Positions 17,201 to 27,117 of a stretch of 64,000 nt of DNA are shown here, piece after piece. The stretch comes from JAWKNZ01 sp041391425 (GTDB taxonomy: Bacteria > Bdellovibrionota_B > Oligoflexia > Oligoflexales > JAWKNZ01). Location: positions 62,001 through 126,000 of the forward strand of contig JAWKNZ010000009.1 of assembly GCA_041391425.1 (NCBI GenBank). Reading direction: 5' to 3'. The notes beneath the pieces are model-generated. The model saw only the letters and a list, made by a program, of their open reading frames with translations. It did no database searches and was not told the origin of the DNA. Made by a program: the position numbers and the translations under genes. The stretch's first letter is position 1. Each line of letters begins with the position of its first letter.

Positions 17201-20098
17201 TCAATCCAGCAGGTAAAGTCTCACCAAATAACTGATTTTTGTTTCAATATCTATGCCTGTGATGTTTTCAACTTGAATAATTTGTGACTGTTGGGCTGAT
17301 GCTTCTTTTAGTTTACATAAAAACTCACTTCTTGCTTCTTCTCCAATATCAAGTTCACGGTCGCCGATCTTACGGCCGGCTTGCGCATAAAATTGATTGA
17401 GCTTTTTATATGGTAACTTTTCACATTTTAGAGGTTTCAGTTGCTGCGCCCATTTTTCAATAAAGTGAGGGCGTATGATACAATCTGGCCCTCCGTAAAG
17501 AGGAATGCGACTGGATAGTCTTGCAAGCGCCCAAATTTTTTGATCAATTGCATTTTTTTTGCCGCGAGTTATTTGTTCGGTTAGGTAATTTCCAAGCTGA
17601 ACTTTTTTGTCCATATCTACTAACTCTAATGAGCCAGCTAGCATGTACATTTCTGCTGTGGCCTCTTGCTCTTTGCGAATACTAGGAATGATTTTTGAGA
17701 ATAGTTGATCTTGCTGGTTTTTGTTTAATCCACCGGCAACACGCCTCCACATGATCCACCATTGATTTTTTACTTTGGCTTCTTTTGGAAAGGAAAGGCC
17801 ATGATTAAAAATATCCCACAGGTCATTGACGCGAAACTCATCTAAAGCGTTGCCATAGCCTGGGCGCAGTACATAGCCACTTAGGTTTAACCATGACATT
17901 TCGTGGGCAGAAGAGCGTCCTCTTCTGGTTCTGCCTTCATGTAACATAGGCCACATAGAACGTAGTATGGTTGCGTCCCATTCTTGTCTTTGTAGTGCCA
18001 AATCGTCTTCTATTAACTTGATTAGTTGACTGGGGCTTTTTTGTTGATGTGGTATAACTTTTTTCTTGCCATAAAAACTGTTTATCGTACTTATTGCTAG
18101 TGCGATGCGGTTTTTTACATCGATACTATTACTTTTTTCGCTAAGTTCATCGGATGCCAGATTAGATTGATGTGATCCGCTGCTATCTTGTAAGTTGAAT
18201 TCTAGTTTCCAGCTTTCTTGAAAATTTTCTGGATTTTCTATTGCATGGTTATTGGGTTTCATGCATTTTTCATAGCATGAGATTTCTAGTAGGCCTGTTC
18301 CTTTTAGATTTATTTTCAGACCAACATCAATTTTATTTGATTTGTAATTTTTGTCTCTCAGGGCAGACTTTGTTTCAAGCCTTGTCTGTAGTGGTGGAAG
18401 GAGATGAAATTCATTTTCTGTGTATTCAACAATATCACCTAATTTGTCACCAGTTCGTTTATTAGAATAAAATAATTGGAAACGAACTGGGGTACCGATA
18501 TGTGCTTTTAGGTCAAGAGAATCGATAATTAAAGCATTGTGATGGTGCTCAGTGCCTTTTGGAAGTATACAAACTAAAGATCTATGCTGATGTTGGTCTA
18601 TTACTTCAACAAATATAGAACGTGGATAACCGCCTTTTAAAAGGTGTCTTTTTTGATGTTTTGCCAATCCATATGAGGTTGCACCTAGGCAGACAGCAAG
18701 ATCCATTTCAGGATTTTCCAGAATTATCGGTCGCTCTTTTTGCCAATTTTCTATGAGCTTGGTTAAATGATTCTGAATAAAATGCGGCTTTAGACTTCCG
18801 CCTGTATATATAATGCCATCTACTTTAGTGCCTGCGAGAAAGCTGGCTAAATGTCTAGTTATTCTGCTGTCTTGGGCGTATGGAAGATTCCACTCTTGCA
18901 GAGCAGAGGTGCTTTTCTCTGGAGTATCTGTATTCTCGCATTCAGGATAAAACCCAGCCAGGATCACCTCCATGAGCTCTTCTTTGCCAATAGAAGCACT
19001 AATTGTGGATTTAAACAAGGATGATCCAGCCCCACTCACAGAGACATGCAGCTCATTGGAATCAGTAGAGTCTTTAGGTGATTCATTGCTTTTTTGAGAA
19101 AGTAAATTTTCTTTTATTGTTCTTGTTTGGGCAATAAGCTGAGACCATTGTTTTGAGGATAGGTTGTTTGTTTTTACTGTTTGTTGACTCAATAGCTTTT
19201 CTTCTAAAAGATACGCTATTTTAAGATCGATATTATCGCCGCCAAGTAGGATATGGTCGCTAACCCTAAAACGCTCTATTTCGATATCTTTTAATGCCTC
19301 ATCGACATTTTTATGGTTAATTCTATTCAAGTTGAAAAGGCTAAAGTCTGTCGTGCCTCCACCAATATCGCAAACTAAAATAACTTTATTAGAAGTCGAT
19401 TGAAATTCGTATCCTTTATTTTTAATATGGCTTTTTTTGTAGTTTTCTAGCCAAAAGTAGAATGCAGCTTGTGGTTCTTCAATCAGAGTTACTTTTTCTA
19501 AGTTAAATCCAGCCATAGATATGGCGGTTAGCGTTAACTTTTGTGCCACCTCATCAAAAGAGGCCGGAACTGTGACGATAATCGTTTGTGATTCTAGTCT
19601 GTAGCTTGGTTCGAAACGTGCAATCTCGGCATTCCATACATCTCTAAGGTGTTTGAGAAGGTGTGCTGACACTTCTACAGGAGAAAATCTCTTACTCCCT
19701 ATGATTTCATCTGAATTCCATGGCAGTATCTTTTCATTTCTATTTACTTTTCCATGGCAAAGCCAAGATTTTGCTGAATGAATGACACGATCGCTATTGG
19801 TGGCTGCAAATTGTCGTGCTATGCTTCCAGCTACTAATACGTTGCTTTCCTTTTCTTCTTCGCTGTTCTGTTGTTCTATACTTTCTATACTAAAGCGATT
19901 TTTCTTTATGTCGCTTTTGGGAGGAATATAGCAAAATGATGGGAGGGTGTCTTTTTTGATAACCTGGTTTTCATTTTCCCACTGAAGGATTTCTAATTTT
20001 TTTATTCCATCATTTGGATTTAAAGTATCATAGTAGCTTAAAGCGCAATTGGTTGTTCCTAAATCAATTCCTACAATGTAACGACTTTGATTCTTCAA
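17201..20098 (-). CDS. Hsp70-family protein with DUF3731 C-terminus
   Basis: The 965-residue protein has a DnaK-like ATPase domain (about 1-480: GIDLGTTNCALSYYD phosphate-1 motif, VCDIGGGTTDFSLF phosphate-2, GGDNIDLKIA, IIYTGGSLKP adenosine motif) with long insertions. A degenerate beta domain follows, then a C-terminal region with SAHEMSWLNLSGYVLRPGYG and WWIMWRRVAGGLN, the hallmark of DUF3731 Hsp70-like proteins. The start is TTG, 21 bases after the upstream Hsp70 gene. It is the last gene of a DUF2760-Hsp70-Hsp70 operon found in many proteobacteria. It has no DnaK-type EEVD tail; client unknown. Confidence 0.88.
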   Translation of the reverse strand: MKNQSRYIVGIDLGTTNCALSYYDTLNPNDGIKKLEILQWENENQVIKKDTLPSFCYIPPKSDIKKNRFSIESIEQQNSEEEKESNVLVAGSIARQFAATNSDRVIHSAKSWLCHGKVNRNEKILPWNSDEIIGSKRFSPVEVSAHLLKHLRDVWNAEIARFEPSYRLESQTIIVTVPASFDEVAQKLTLTAISMAGFNLEKVTLIEEPQAAFYFWLENYKKSHIKNKGYEFQSTSNKVILVCDIGGGTTDFSLFNLNRINHKNVDEALKDIEIERFRVSDHILLGGDNIDLKIAYLLEEKLLSQQTVKTNNLSSKQWSQLIAQTRTIKENLLSQKSNESPKDSTDSNELHVSVSGAGSSLFKSTISASIGKEELMEVILAGFYPECENTDTPEKSTSALQEWNLPYAQDSRITRHLASFLAGTKVDGIIYTGGSLKPHFIQNHLTKLIENWQKERPIILENPEMDLAVCLGATSYGLAKHQKRHLLKGGYPRSIFVEVIDQHQHRSLVCILPKGTEHHHNALIIDSLDLKAHIGTPVRFQLFYSNKRTGDKLGDIVEYTENEFHLLPPLQTRLETKSALRDKNYKSNKIDVGLKINLKGTGLLEISCYEKCMKPNNHAIENPENFQESWKLEFNLQDSSGSHQSNLASDELSEKSNSIDVKNRIALAISTINSFYGKKKVIPHQQKSPSQLIKLIEDDLALQRQEWDATILRSMWPMLHEGRTRRGRSSAHEMSWLNLSGYVLRPGYGNALDEFRVNDLWDIFNHGLSFPKEAKVKNQWWIMWRRVAGGLNKNQQDQLFSKIIPSIRKEQEATAEMYMLAGSLELVDMDKKVQLGNYLTEQITRGKKNAIDQKIWALARLSSRIPLYGGPDCIIRPHFIEKWAQQLKPLKCEKLPYKKLNQFYAQAGRKIGDRELDIGEEARSEFLCKLKEASAQQSQIIQVENITGIDIETKISYLVRLYLLD

Positions 20099-20119
20099 TA
20101 GCTTTCCATAAAAAAATTG

Positions 20120-21988
20120 TTAATTATGTGCTCTAATATTGAACTCTAGATCCCATTGCTTATTTGATGTTTGGTGCTTGAGTGATAGATGTAGGGTTCC
20201 GATATCAGTTATTTTTGCATCTAGGCTAACGGGAACTATTTCTCCTTTTTCCACGCTGCTATCTATATCATGACTGTTGAGAGACAAAAATGTGCTAAGC
20301 TTGGCAGATTCTTCTAAGTTGTTACAAGCATCAGCAACTTCGCTACCCACTTGATCACCTGCCCTCGATGATGAACTGAAAAAGCGAAACTCTACTTTTT
20401 CGTCAGTCATTAGTCCAAAGGATTTATTAATTTTTTCTAAAGGAACCCCTTCTTCACTTCCTTGGGGGGCTATGCAGATTGCTTTTATCTTTGGTTTGCG
20501 GCCGGGGACGGCCATACCAGCTTCAGCCAAACCTAGATAGTAAGAACGGTTAAGGCCTGAACGGACTCTCAGCTTTTCATTAGCATTTTTTAGAGAGCCA
20601 AAGTATGACGCACCTATTGCAACAGCATGGTTAAGATTGTTGCTTATAAGCTCTTCAATTTTTTCATTATTTGCCCAACCTCTAAATATGTCCATGATGT
20701 GTTGTTTCAAGATACTTGCATTAAAAACACCACCGTTGAAGAGAATTTTATTGGGCATGATTGTTTTGTTGTCATTTGTGTAGCGTTGTGGATCTATCTG
20801 CTTTTTTAGTTCTGAGCTTGCTTCAATATTAGTGCTGCTCTTTGTTAAAAAGTTTGCCAAATGTTTCGTTATAGCGGCGTCTTCTGCATAATCTAATCCT
20901 AGCTCTGATAGTCCACTAGATATGCTTTTATTGGGTTTGTCATTCATAGAGCATTTAGGGAAAAATCCGTTAGTAAAGATGTCAAGAAGCGTTGTCTTAT
21001 CTAGCTTAGTTGATATAGAACCTGAAAAAAGGCTAGATCCTCGAGAAGCGATGGTTATAGGGCAGTTTTCTAAGCTTTGATTAGATAGAATTTTTTCTTT
21101 TGCATGGCGGCAGCTACTTACTAAAGACTGAAACTGCCATGTATCTATATTTGTGCCTTCGTTTTCTAGCTTGTCTTGTATCGAATAGGCTAGAGCCAGA
21201 TCCATGTTATCTCCGCCTAAAAGTAGATGGTCTCCGACACAAATTCTTTCAAGCTCTAAATTTCCTTCTTTTTCATGGACAGATATAAGACTAAAGTCCG
21301 AAGTTCCGCCACCGATATCGATGACCAGAATAACATCTCCCGCCTCGATATTTTTACGCCATTGTTTATCTTTTTCTTTAATCCATGAATAGAATGCAGC
21401 TTGTGGTTCTTCTAATAAATTTAAATTTACGATTCCAGCATCTTTAGCAGCTTTTACTGTTAGAGACCTAGCTACGTCGTCAAAAGATGCTGGAATTGTC
21501 AATGTTACGTGTACATCATTCCAATCAATTTCTTCATTGTCTTGCTCAAGTCTTTGATAGGAAAAGCAATCCATCAAATGTTTTAAATATAAAGTGGATG
21601 CTTCTATCGGTGATATTCTTTTGGATGTTGCTTGCGATTTCCAGGGTAATATTTGATCATCTCTCTGAACTTTGTTATTGCAAAGCCAGGATTTTGCTGA
21701 CACGACACATCTATCAGGTGCCTCGTGGCATCTGTTTTTCGCCCATTCACCTACAATTAATTCGTTGCTAGTATTACTTTGCCAGGGCAGGCAGGGTATT
21801 TGCGTAGTTGCTTCTGTATTATTTGGAAAATAAATAACTGATGGGAGGGTGTTTTGACGAGAAATTGCACTTGCAGTCTGGATTTGCTCAATTTCTAAGA
21901 GGTGGATTTTTTCATTTCCGCTTTTCTGCCAAGTAAGGGCTGAGTTTGAGGTCCCCAGATCTATTCCTATTGTATAACTCCAAGCCAT
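20120..21988 (-). CDS. Hsp70-family protein, second paralogue
   Basis: The 622 residues carry an actin-like ATPase domain with GIDLGTSNSALTWQK, VIDIGGGTSDFSLI, GGDNMDLALAY and an adenosine-site ILFNGGVFNASIL, followed by a beta-sandwich remnant (about 480-620). It lacks the helical lid of DnaK. It is paralogous to the longer downstream protein, and the shared segments KRISPIEAS/KRFSPVEVS and the LLxEPQAAFY(S/F)W box show they arose by duplication. A purine-rich GAGAGAGAAG precedes the ATG. The pair probably forms a specialised chaperone with the DUF2760 protein. Confidence 0.88.
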   Translation of the reverse strand: MAWSYTIGIDLGTSNSALTWQKSGNEKIHLLEIEQIQTASAISRQNTLPSVIYFPNNTEATTQIPCLPWQSNTSNELIVGEWAKNRCHEAPDRCVVSAKSWLCNNKVQRDDQILPWKSQATSKRISPIEASTLYLKHLMDCFSYQRLEQDNEEIDWNDVHVTLTIPASFDDVARSLTVKAAKDAGIVNLNLLEEPQAAFYSWIKEKDKQWRKNIEAGDVILVIDIGGGTSDFSLISVHEKEGNLELERICVGDHLLLGGDNMDLALAYSIQDKLENEGTNIDTWQFQSLVSSCRHAKEKILSNQSLENCPITIASRGSSLFSGSISTKLDKTTLLDIFTNGFFPKCSMNDKPNKSISSGLSELGLDYAEDAAITKHLANFLTKSSTNIEASSELKKQIDPQRYTNDNKTIMPNKILFNGGVFNASILKQHIMDIFRGWANNEKIEELISNNLNHAVAIGASYFGSLKNANEKLRVRSGLNRSYYLGLAEAGMAVPGRKPKIKAICIAPQGSEEGVPLEKINKSFGLMTDEKVEFRFFSSSSRAGDQVGSEVADACNNLEESAKLSTFLSLNSHDIDSSVEKGEIVPVSLDAKITDIGTLHLSLKHQTSNKQWDLEFNIRAHN

Positions 21989-22059
21989 TGCTTCTCTCTC
22001 TCTACTTGTTGTATTTTGATGGAAGTAAACTGTTTAACTTTCCTTTAGTAGAAATTGTT

Positions 22060-22878
22060 TTACATTATTTCGATTTCTGCCGGAGTGATGACATGCTTTT
22101 GAGTTTCACCGAATCTTTGAGATTTTGGAAGGTTAATCTTATCGGTGGCCCATCCTTTATGTAATAGGGTGCCGTGGTATGGCGGTTCATCTTTTACTTT
22201 ACCTAAAAGGCGGTATTCTGATGCTGGCTCATTTTTATCAATGGAGATAGCTTCACCTTCTTGCAGGTCTCTGACAGGCTCGATATGGAAGCATTCCTTC
22301 ATAACAGTTTGACAGCCTTGGTGAACCATTCTTGCTGCTGCACCTACTTGTGCATCCGAATAGGAAGTCACGTCGTCCATAATAAAATCTAAGAAACGCC
22401 CTTTTTGTTGCAGCTGTGATAAAAAGCTAATGGCCTCTTCACCTTGCACAGTTATATTATTTTTTGTTTTAATTTCCAGGTGATTTAGTTTTTGTGTGAG
22501 GTCACTATTGGCAAGTTTTAAAGCTTTTTTTTCAGCGGTTTCGTCATTTAGCTGTTTTTGCAAAGAACCATGTTCTTGTTTTAACTGGGTCATAGAAGAC
22601 TCGAGCTCGTTAATCGTTTTGATTTTTTCTTCTCTATCTTGAATCAAGTCCGAATTTGTCGACTTGAGCTCAACTAACGTTTCAAGTTGCTGATCTGTTT
22701 TGCGTTGCTTGTGTCTTAAAACGAAGCCTTCTATGAGCATGCGGGCAAAAGCGATATTTATTGCTATGATTCTGTAAGCGGCAAAATCTGGATTTTGTTC
22801 GATTAAATCTTTTGTTTGTGGAAAAAAGAAGGACCCAGCGAGGAGCATGCCGATAGCGGAATATACAATAATGCGCAT
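22060..22878 (-). CDS. DUF2760 membrane-anchored coiled-coil protein
   Basis: The N-terminus carries a hydrophobic helix (about residues 5-20) and possibly a second one (about 33-50). A coiled coil follows at about 60-145 (QQLETLVELKSTNSDLIQD and onward), then a C-terminal DUF2760 domain: SFLSQLQQKGRFLDFIMDD, SYSDAQVGAAARMVHQGC, GTLLHKGW, ending VITPAEIEIM. This domain is consistently found upstream of paired Hsp70-like genes, as here (71 bases). AGGA lies eight bases before the ATG. It may tether the chaperones to the membrane; biochemical role unknown. Confidence 0.82.
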   Translation of the reverse strand: MRIIVYSAIGMLLAGSFFFPQTKDLIEQNPDFAAYRIIAINIAFARMLIEGFVLRHKQRKTDQQLETLVELKSTNSDLIQDREEKIKTINELESSMTQLKQEHGSLQKQLNDETAEKKALKLANSDLTQKLNHLEIKTKNNITVQGEEAISFLSQLQQKGRFLDFIMDDVTSYSDAQVGAAARMVHQGCQTVMKECFHIEPVRDLQEGEAISIDKNEPASEYRLLGKVKDEPPYHGTLLHKGWATDKINLPKSQRFGETQKHVITPAEIEIM

Positions 22879-23361
22879 TAATTTTCCTATTGTTTTAATT
22901 TAATATCGTTAAATACGATTTAAGCAATAAATTTGCTTAAATTTTGGTGATAGGCTCTTAATGAGCCTGAATCTAGGTCTTTCTAATGTAGAGTTTCCTG
23001 TGATGCAAGAGAGGATCTTATGCTTTTGCTTTTATTGAGGGGATAATTATTTGTTTTGATTACGATTAGGTAGGCCTTGTGTCGATAATATTGGCAGTGG
23101 AAACATCTGTTTAAAATATAATCTTTTTTTAGGTGGATCTTTCTCATTAGGTGGATCTTTGTAGTATTGGTGTGGTGATTATAACTTGCTATAAATAAAT
23201 ATCTTTTTTGATACAGTCAATTATTTCTTTGGCTTACCGAAACAAAACTTGTAGGCCTGGGTGGGTGAGAGCTTCTGTTTTAATGCTGATCGGGAAGCGG
23301 ATATTTATATTTTAGTTAGTGTAGCAATGGTGCCGTAAGGCGATTGGAGAAGGTAAGGATT
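22879..23361. other. Intergenic region with short direct repeat
   Basis: This divergent spacer holds no gene. TTAGGTGGATCTTT occurs twice at 18-base spacing (about 23129 and 23147), which could be a tandem binding site. No confident promoter was found. Confidence 0.4.
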
Positions 23362-24083
23362 ATGGATAGTCATATGACACAGCCTAGGATTGATAGCCTT
23401 TTGGTTATTGATAAAGATCCCTTACTTGGATTGATGCTATCCAAGCTATTAGAAGTAGAGGCTACTCACATTTCCTCTTTTAGAGAAATTGAGTCTTTAT
23501 CAGACGAGTTTCGGCCTTCCGGGGTTTTTTTAGGTTTCTCACTTATGGATGATGTGATGCCTCGGGAATGTGGGAAAATTAGATCAAGATGGCCGGATGC
23601 ACCAGTCATTGTAATAGTAGACGGTTTTGAATCTGAGATTCAAATAAGAGCATTGGCATTGGCAGGAGTCGAAGATTTTATTAAGAAACCCTTTACAGCT
23701 TATGAGGTTAAAGCGAGATTTTTGGCTAGGCAGGCCGTGCGGTTAAAACACTCTCTGAAGAAGTTATTGTTTTTGCAGATACAGAATTGAACTTAGCGAG
23801 TCGTGAGATTAGTGGCCCGTTGGGGAAACGTTATCTATCAATGACCGAGGTTGCAATATTAAATTGTCTTATTCAATCAGAGGGTCGATTGGTAACGAGG
23901 GAAAGTTTAAAGATGCAGTGTTGGGGGAGTTCTTTAGTGACAAATAATGCACTTGATCGTCATATTCATGGAGTAAGGGCTGCAGTTAAAAAGGTTTCTA
24001 CTTCAGTTAAGATGCGTTCAGTATATGGGAAGGGATATTTGGTTGAGGCAGAGGTTAGAAGATTATTGGAGACAGAAAAATAG
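23362..24083 (+). CDS. OmpR-type regulator with degenerate receiver (frameshifted)
   Basis: One gene is split by a single-base loss near 23757-23760. The first frame encodes a receiver domain (about 1-120). The second frame, continuing as EEVIVFADTELNLASREISG, encodes a winged-helix DNA-binding domain with LSMTEVAILNCLI, LVTRESL and NNALDRHIHGVRAAVKK. The receiver keeps the early acidic pair (IDKDP) and the late Lys (FIKKPF), but the phosphoacceptor position reads VFLGFSLMDD, Gly instead of Asp. It is therefore probably not activated by phosphorylation. The ATG at 23362 is preferred because GAAGG lies eight bases before it. No cognate kinase is adjacent. Confidence 0.7.
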
Positions 24084-24111
24084 CCTCTTAAAATTAATTA
24101 TTAAGAGGCTA
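24076..24111 (-). terminator. Rho-independent terminator of the Cys-rich lipoprotein gene
   Basis: TAGCCTCTTAA at 24081 pairs with TTAAGAGGCTA at 24101, followed on the minus strand by five T residues. It overlaps the stop codon of the convergent regulator gene, so it may serve both. Confidence 0.75.
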
Positions 24112-24121
24112 ATGGTTCGAT

Positions 24122-25053
24122 TTAGTGGCCGCTATTTTGTGGCTGAGGTGATGTACTATTTGATGTCTTGCTTGCATCAGTACCGCCATCTAAATATAGT
24201 GATTGCATAATCCAGCCGAATAAAACACTGTAGACCATCTGCTGGCCTGTCATACCATAGCAGTTTCCGAAATTATCGTAATAGCCTGGACAGTATGATT
24301 GGCAAGTAGCCATTGCCGGTAGGGTGCACAATTACCTGTTTGTTGGTTATATTGGCTGTTTTGAGGGCAAATACAAGATTGTTGATTCACCCATTGTCCT
24401 CCATAAATAGCGCATCTTTGTTCGGGGGTTTGTCCTCCATTACCGTAAACATCTCCGGAACAGCGGTTATTACTCCAGTCAAAGGGTGTTTGATCTGTTC
24501 CGCATTGGCAGGCAATTTGTTCTTGGTTCCAATTCCCACCAAAAGAAGTACAGCGTTGTGCCTTAGTATAGGGATCGCGAGCCACACAACGGCCACCTTC
24601 CCACGAATCTCCATATTCTTCGCAGCTAGATTCACTGATTGGTTCCGATAGGGTGCAGCTGCTACTTCGCCAAAATCCTCTATTATTAAAGCAGTCTTGT
24701 GCATTGGTTATCGAATTTATACGCTCTCTTTGCTGCCTGCACTCTGCAACCGTTCGACGCTGACCATCGTCGCAGGTTTCATAATCATTATCGTTTGAGG
24801 ATTGTACTTCGTCTCTTTCGCATCTATATGGGTCTCCAGAGATGTGGGTATAGCCAGTCTTACACGTGCAGACTCCATTGTTAAAACTGCCGTAATTATC
24901 CTCACAAGTTTTTTTGTTCTGTTCTTCAGTTTTGTTACTGTTGTTAGGTGATTTAGAAGTTTTGCTCTTGCAACCCATTAAGATGAGCATGCATATCGGG
25001 ATAAGTATTATAGGCCTAAGGCATTTTGAATATCCAGTGATAATGAGATTCAT
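24122..25053 (-). CDS. Cys-rich lipoprotein with repeated C-x3-G-x-W motifs (frameshifted)
   Basis: The N-terminus has a signal peptide with lipobox LMGC near residue 28, then a Lys/Ser/Asn linker. The mature protein has more than 20 Cys in short repeats of the form C-x3-GG-x-W-x4-6-C: CFNNRGFWRSSSC, CEEYGDSWEGGRC, CTSFGGNWNQEQIAC, CAIYGGQWVNQQSC. An EGF-like CEDNYGSFNNGVCTC precedes them. The frame breaks at the G run 24322-24324 (one base short) and continues as LPAMATCQSYCPGYYDN to the stop at 24122. A disulfide-rich surface lipoprotein is likely; function unknown. It lies 168 bases downstream of the GGDEF gene on the same strand. Confidence 0.7.
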
Positions 25054-25221
25054 CTTTAAAGCAAGCTCCTCTAGGTTATCATTACTGCAGTCTTTCGAGT
25101 GTATAATCGGTGGCTTTACATGGTTGCTTTAATTTTTGTAGGGCGTTTTTGCTGTAAGCTTTTGTTTTTAGGAAAGTAATACTGCTGCTTGTCAGTATCA
25201 TCAATTGGCTTTAAGAGAGGG

Positions 25222-26220
25222 TTAGGCGCCTTTTTTGTTTCGCACTGAATGTTCAATATCAACGATTTTGTTGCGTCCAGTTTCTTTAGCTTCATATAAG
25301 TAGTGATCAGCTCTTCTGAGTAATTCTGTTCCGTTTTCAAAAACTTCAGATCCAGGCCCGTAGGTTGCAATACCTACGGACATGGTAACTTTCATTTGAT
25401 TGCGCCCGTTATCGAAAAGGGTGGCAGCTGTACCTTGAGCAATACGTTTAGCTGCATTATGGGCGCCAGATATGCCTGTCTCTGGTAGCATAATCACATA
25501 CTCATCGCCGCCGAAGCGCGCTGCTATGTCTACAGTGCGGATCTTAGTCGCAATGATTTTTCCGAGTTCTGCTAAGACAAATGAGCCCATGAGATGGTCA
25601 TTGGTATCATTAACGCTCTTAAAGTTATCTATATCTATCATGATAATAGATAGAAATTTATCATAGCGTTCCGCTCGTAAAAATTCTTGCTCTAATCGAT
25701 TTTTGAAATAGCGCATATTATAAAGGCCGGTTAATTCATCGGTAATGGTCAGCCTGGTTAGCTTTTCGTTTGCTATTTTTAATCGTTCATTAGCAATTGT
25801 TAATGCTTCAGTATTTTTTTTGTAATGCAGTAAGCTATGGACGCGTGCTACTAATTCTGCAAGAATACGGGTTTTACAGCAAAAATCGTCGGCGCCATGT
25901 TCTAGCGATTTTGCTGCTATCTCAATAGACGAATCTGTTACCGCAATCATTCCAGTATAAGATTGAAATTGATTATGTTCCCTGATCTGCTTAAATATAT
26001 CAAGGTATTGAGTTTCGTCATTTTCTATTTCGATGATGATGATGGCTGGAGCTTCAGCTTTATAGGCGTCTAAAATGTCAATTGGAGCTACGCGAAAATC
26101 AATTTCTATTTTTTCGATAAAACGATCTTTATTTACAGTCAAAGCTTGATTGTAAATTGCTTCAGTTTCTGGAAAGTTACTGATAATAAGAATTTTCTGC
26201 GTATGCTTTATCTCGGTCAT
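25222..26220 (-). CDS. Diguanylate cyclase (receiver-like + GGDEF)
   Basis: The 332 residues comprise an N-terminal receiver-like fold (about 8-130), a short coiled coil (NERLKIANEKL) and a GGDEF domain (about 160-325) with DELTGLYNMRYF and the active-site FGGDEY. The inhibitory site RTVD lies exactly five residues before GGDEY, so product feedback is expected. It should make cyclic di-GMP from two GTP. The receiver is degenerate: the phosphoacceptor region reads IIIIEIENDET, with no clear Asp at the end of strand 3. The signal is therefore unclear. Confidence 0.87.
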   Translation of the reverse strand: MTEIKHTQKILIISNFPETEAIYNQALTVNKDRFIEKIEIDFRVAPIDILDAYKAEAPAIIIIEIENDETQYLDIFKQIREHNQFQSYTGMIAVTDSSIEIAAKSLEHGADDFCCKTRILAELVARVHSLLHYKKNTEALTIANERLKIANEKLTRLTITDELTGLYNMRYFKNRLEQEFLRAERYDKFLSIIMIDIDNFKSVNDTNDHLMGSFVLAELGKIIATKIRTVDIAARFGGDEYVIMLPETGISGAHNAAKRIAQGTAATLFDNGRNQMKVTMSVGIATYGPGSEVFENGTELLRRADHYLYEAKETGRNKIVDIEHSVRNKKGA

Positions 26221-26529
26221 ATGCTCTCAATAAGTCCAATGATCAAGGATCTAAGTTGGGGCCCGAACTATATATCTAATCCGGATAGATCTATTATGCA
26301 TTATATTTTGAAATAATTTAAGCGGAGGGGCCGAGTCATTATTTCCTAATATCAATGACCTATTAATTACACGTGAGAGTCGCGTTGCATTTTCTTGAGG
26401 TGGAAGTTGGAATACTTAATCGTGGTAATTGCTTCGATTACTGATTTGATCCTAAGTCTCTGAATTTCAAGTATTTTAGATGGTGATCCTAGAAAGCTAT
26501 ATTGATCTAGGACCGCCGTTATTATGCTT
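26221..26529. other. Intergenic region without recognised gene
   Basis: This 309-base spacer lies between two minus-strand genes. It presumably carries the promoter of the GGDEF gene. No strong hairpin, repeat or ORF is seen. Confidence 0.4.
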
Positions 26530-27117
26530 TTATTTTCTTGGACAATTTCCGTGTTCTTGGCAACGGATCAACATGGCACGCAAGTTCTTGACCTCGTCAA
26601 TATCTAGACCTATGTCTAGATCAAAACCAGCCTTGATCCCACCTTTTTGGGAAATCGTTAAAAAGGTCGGGCTTTCATCAAACTGACTTGGTTTGAAGGT
26701 TTGTGCTTCCGGTCCAGTGGAAACCATCGATTCAATGCTTTCCAATGCTATGTTTTTTTGGAATCTTTGTAGCTGTTTTTTGGCTTTCATGAGCCCTTGA
26801 TGTAATTTTCGCCAACATTTTACTTCAGCTACAACGATAGCTTTGTGATCGCCTTTACGAAAAACTGTGACATCAAGCTCACCTAAAGTGCGGCCATGCC
26901 CTGTATAGGCGATGCCTACTTTAAACTCGTAATTATCTGTTCCATAACGTTCTTGGAGTCTGACACGAGCAACCTCTTCGCAAATGGTACCAAATGTGGT
27001 GTAGTCCTGCGGGTGGGATTTTAACTTATTGAAATCACTTTCAATATCTGCAAAGGAGAGGAGAGAGAATAGAGCAGCCCCTAAGGCTAGCCCCGAGCGT
27101 AACAAAGAAACAAGCAT
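26530..27117 (-). CDS. Exported PD-(D/E)XK nuclease-like protein
   Basis: The protein starts with a signal peptide (MLVSLLRSGLALGAALFSLLSFA, cleavage near residue 23). The mature part has the layout of a PD-(D/E)XK fold: a helix with ICEEVARVRLQERYG, a strand ending GELDVTVF (candidate metal-binding Asp), then IVVAEVKC (E-x-K), followed by a long basic helix with KAKKQLQRFQKN. Restriction-like nucleases of this type cut DNA or RNA, but export is unusual. The C-terminal part (SQKGGIKAGFDLDIGL) is not recognised. The purine-rich AAGGAGCT stands close before the start. The nuclease inference rests on these motifs only. Confidence 0.6.
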   Translation of the reverse strand: MLVSLLRSGLALGAALFSLLSFADIESDFNKLKSHPQDYTTFGTICEEVARVRLQERYGTDNYEFKVGIAYTGHGRTLGELDVTVFRKGDHKAIVVAEVKCWRKLHQGLMKAKKQLQRFQKNIALESIESMVSTGPEAQTFKPSQFDESPTFLTISQKGGIKAGFDLDIGLDIDEVKNLRAMLIRCQEHGNCPRK

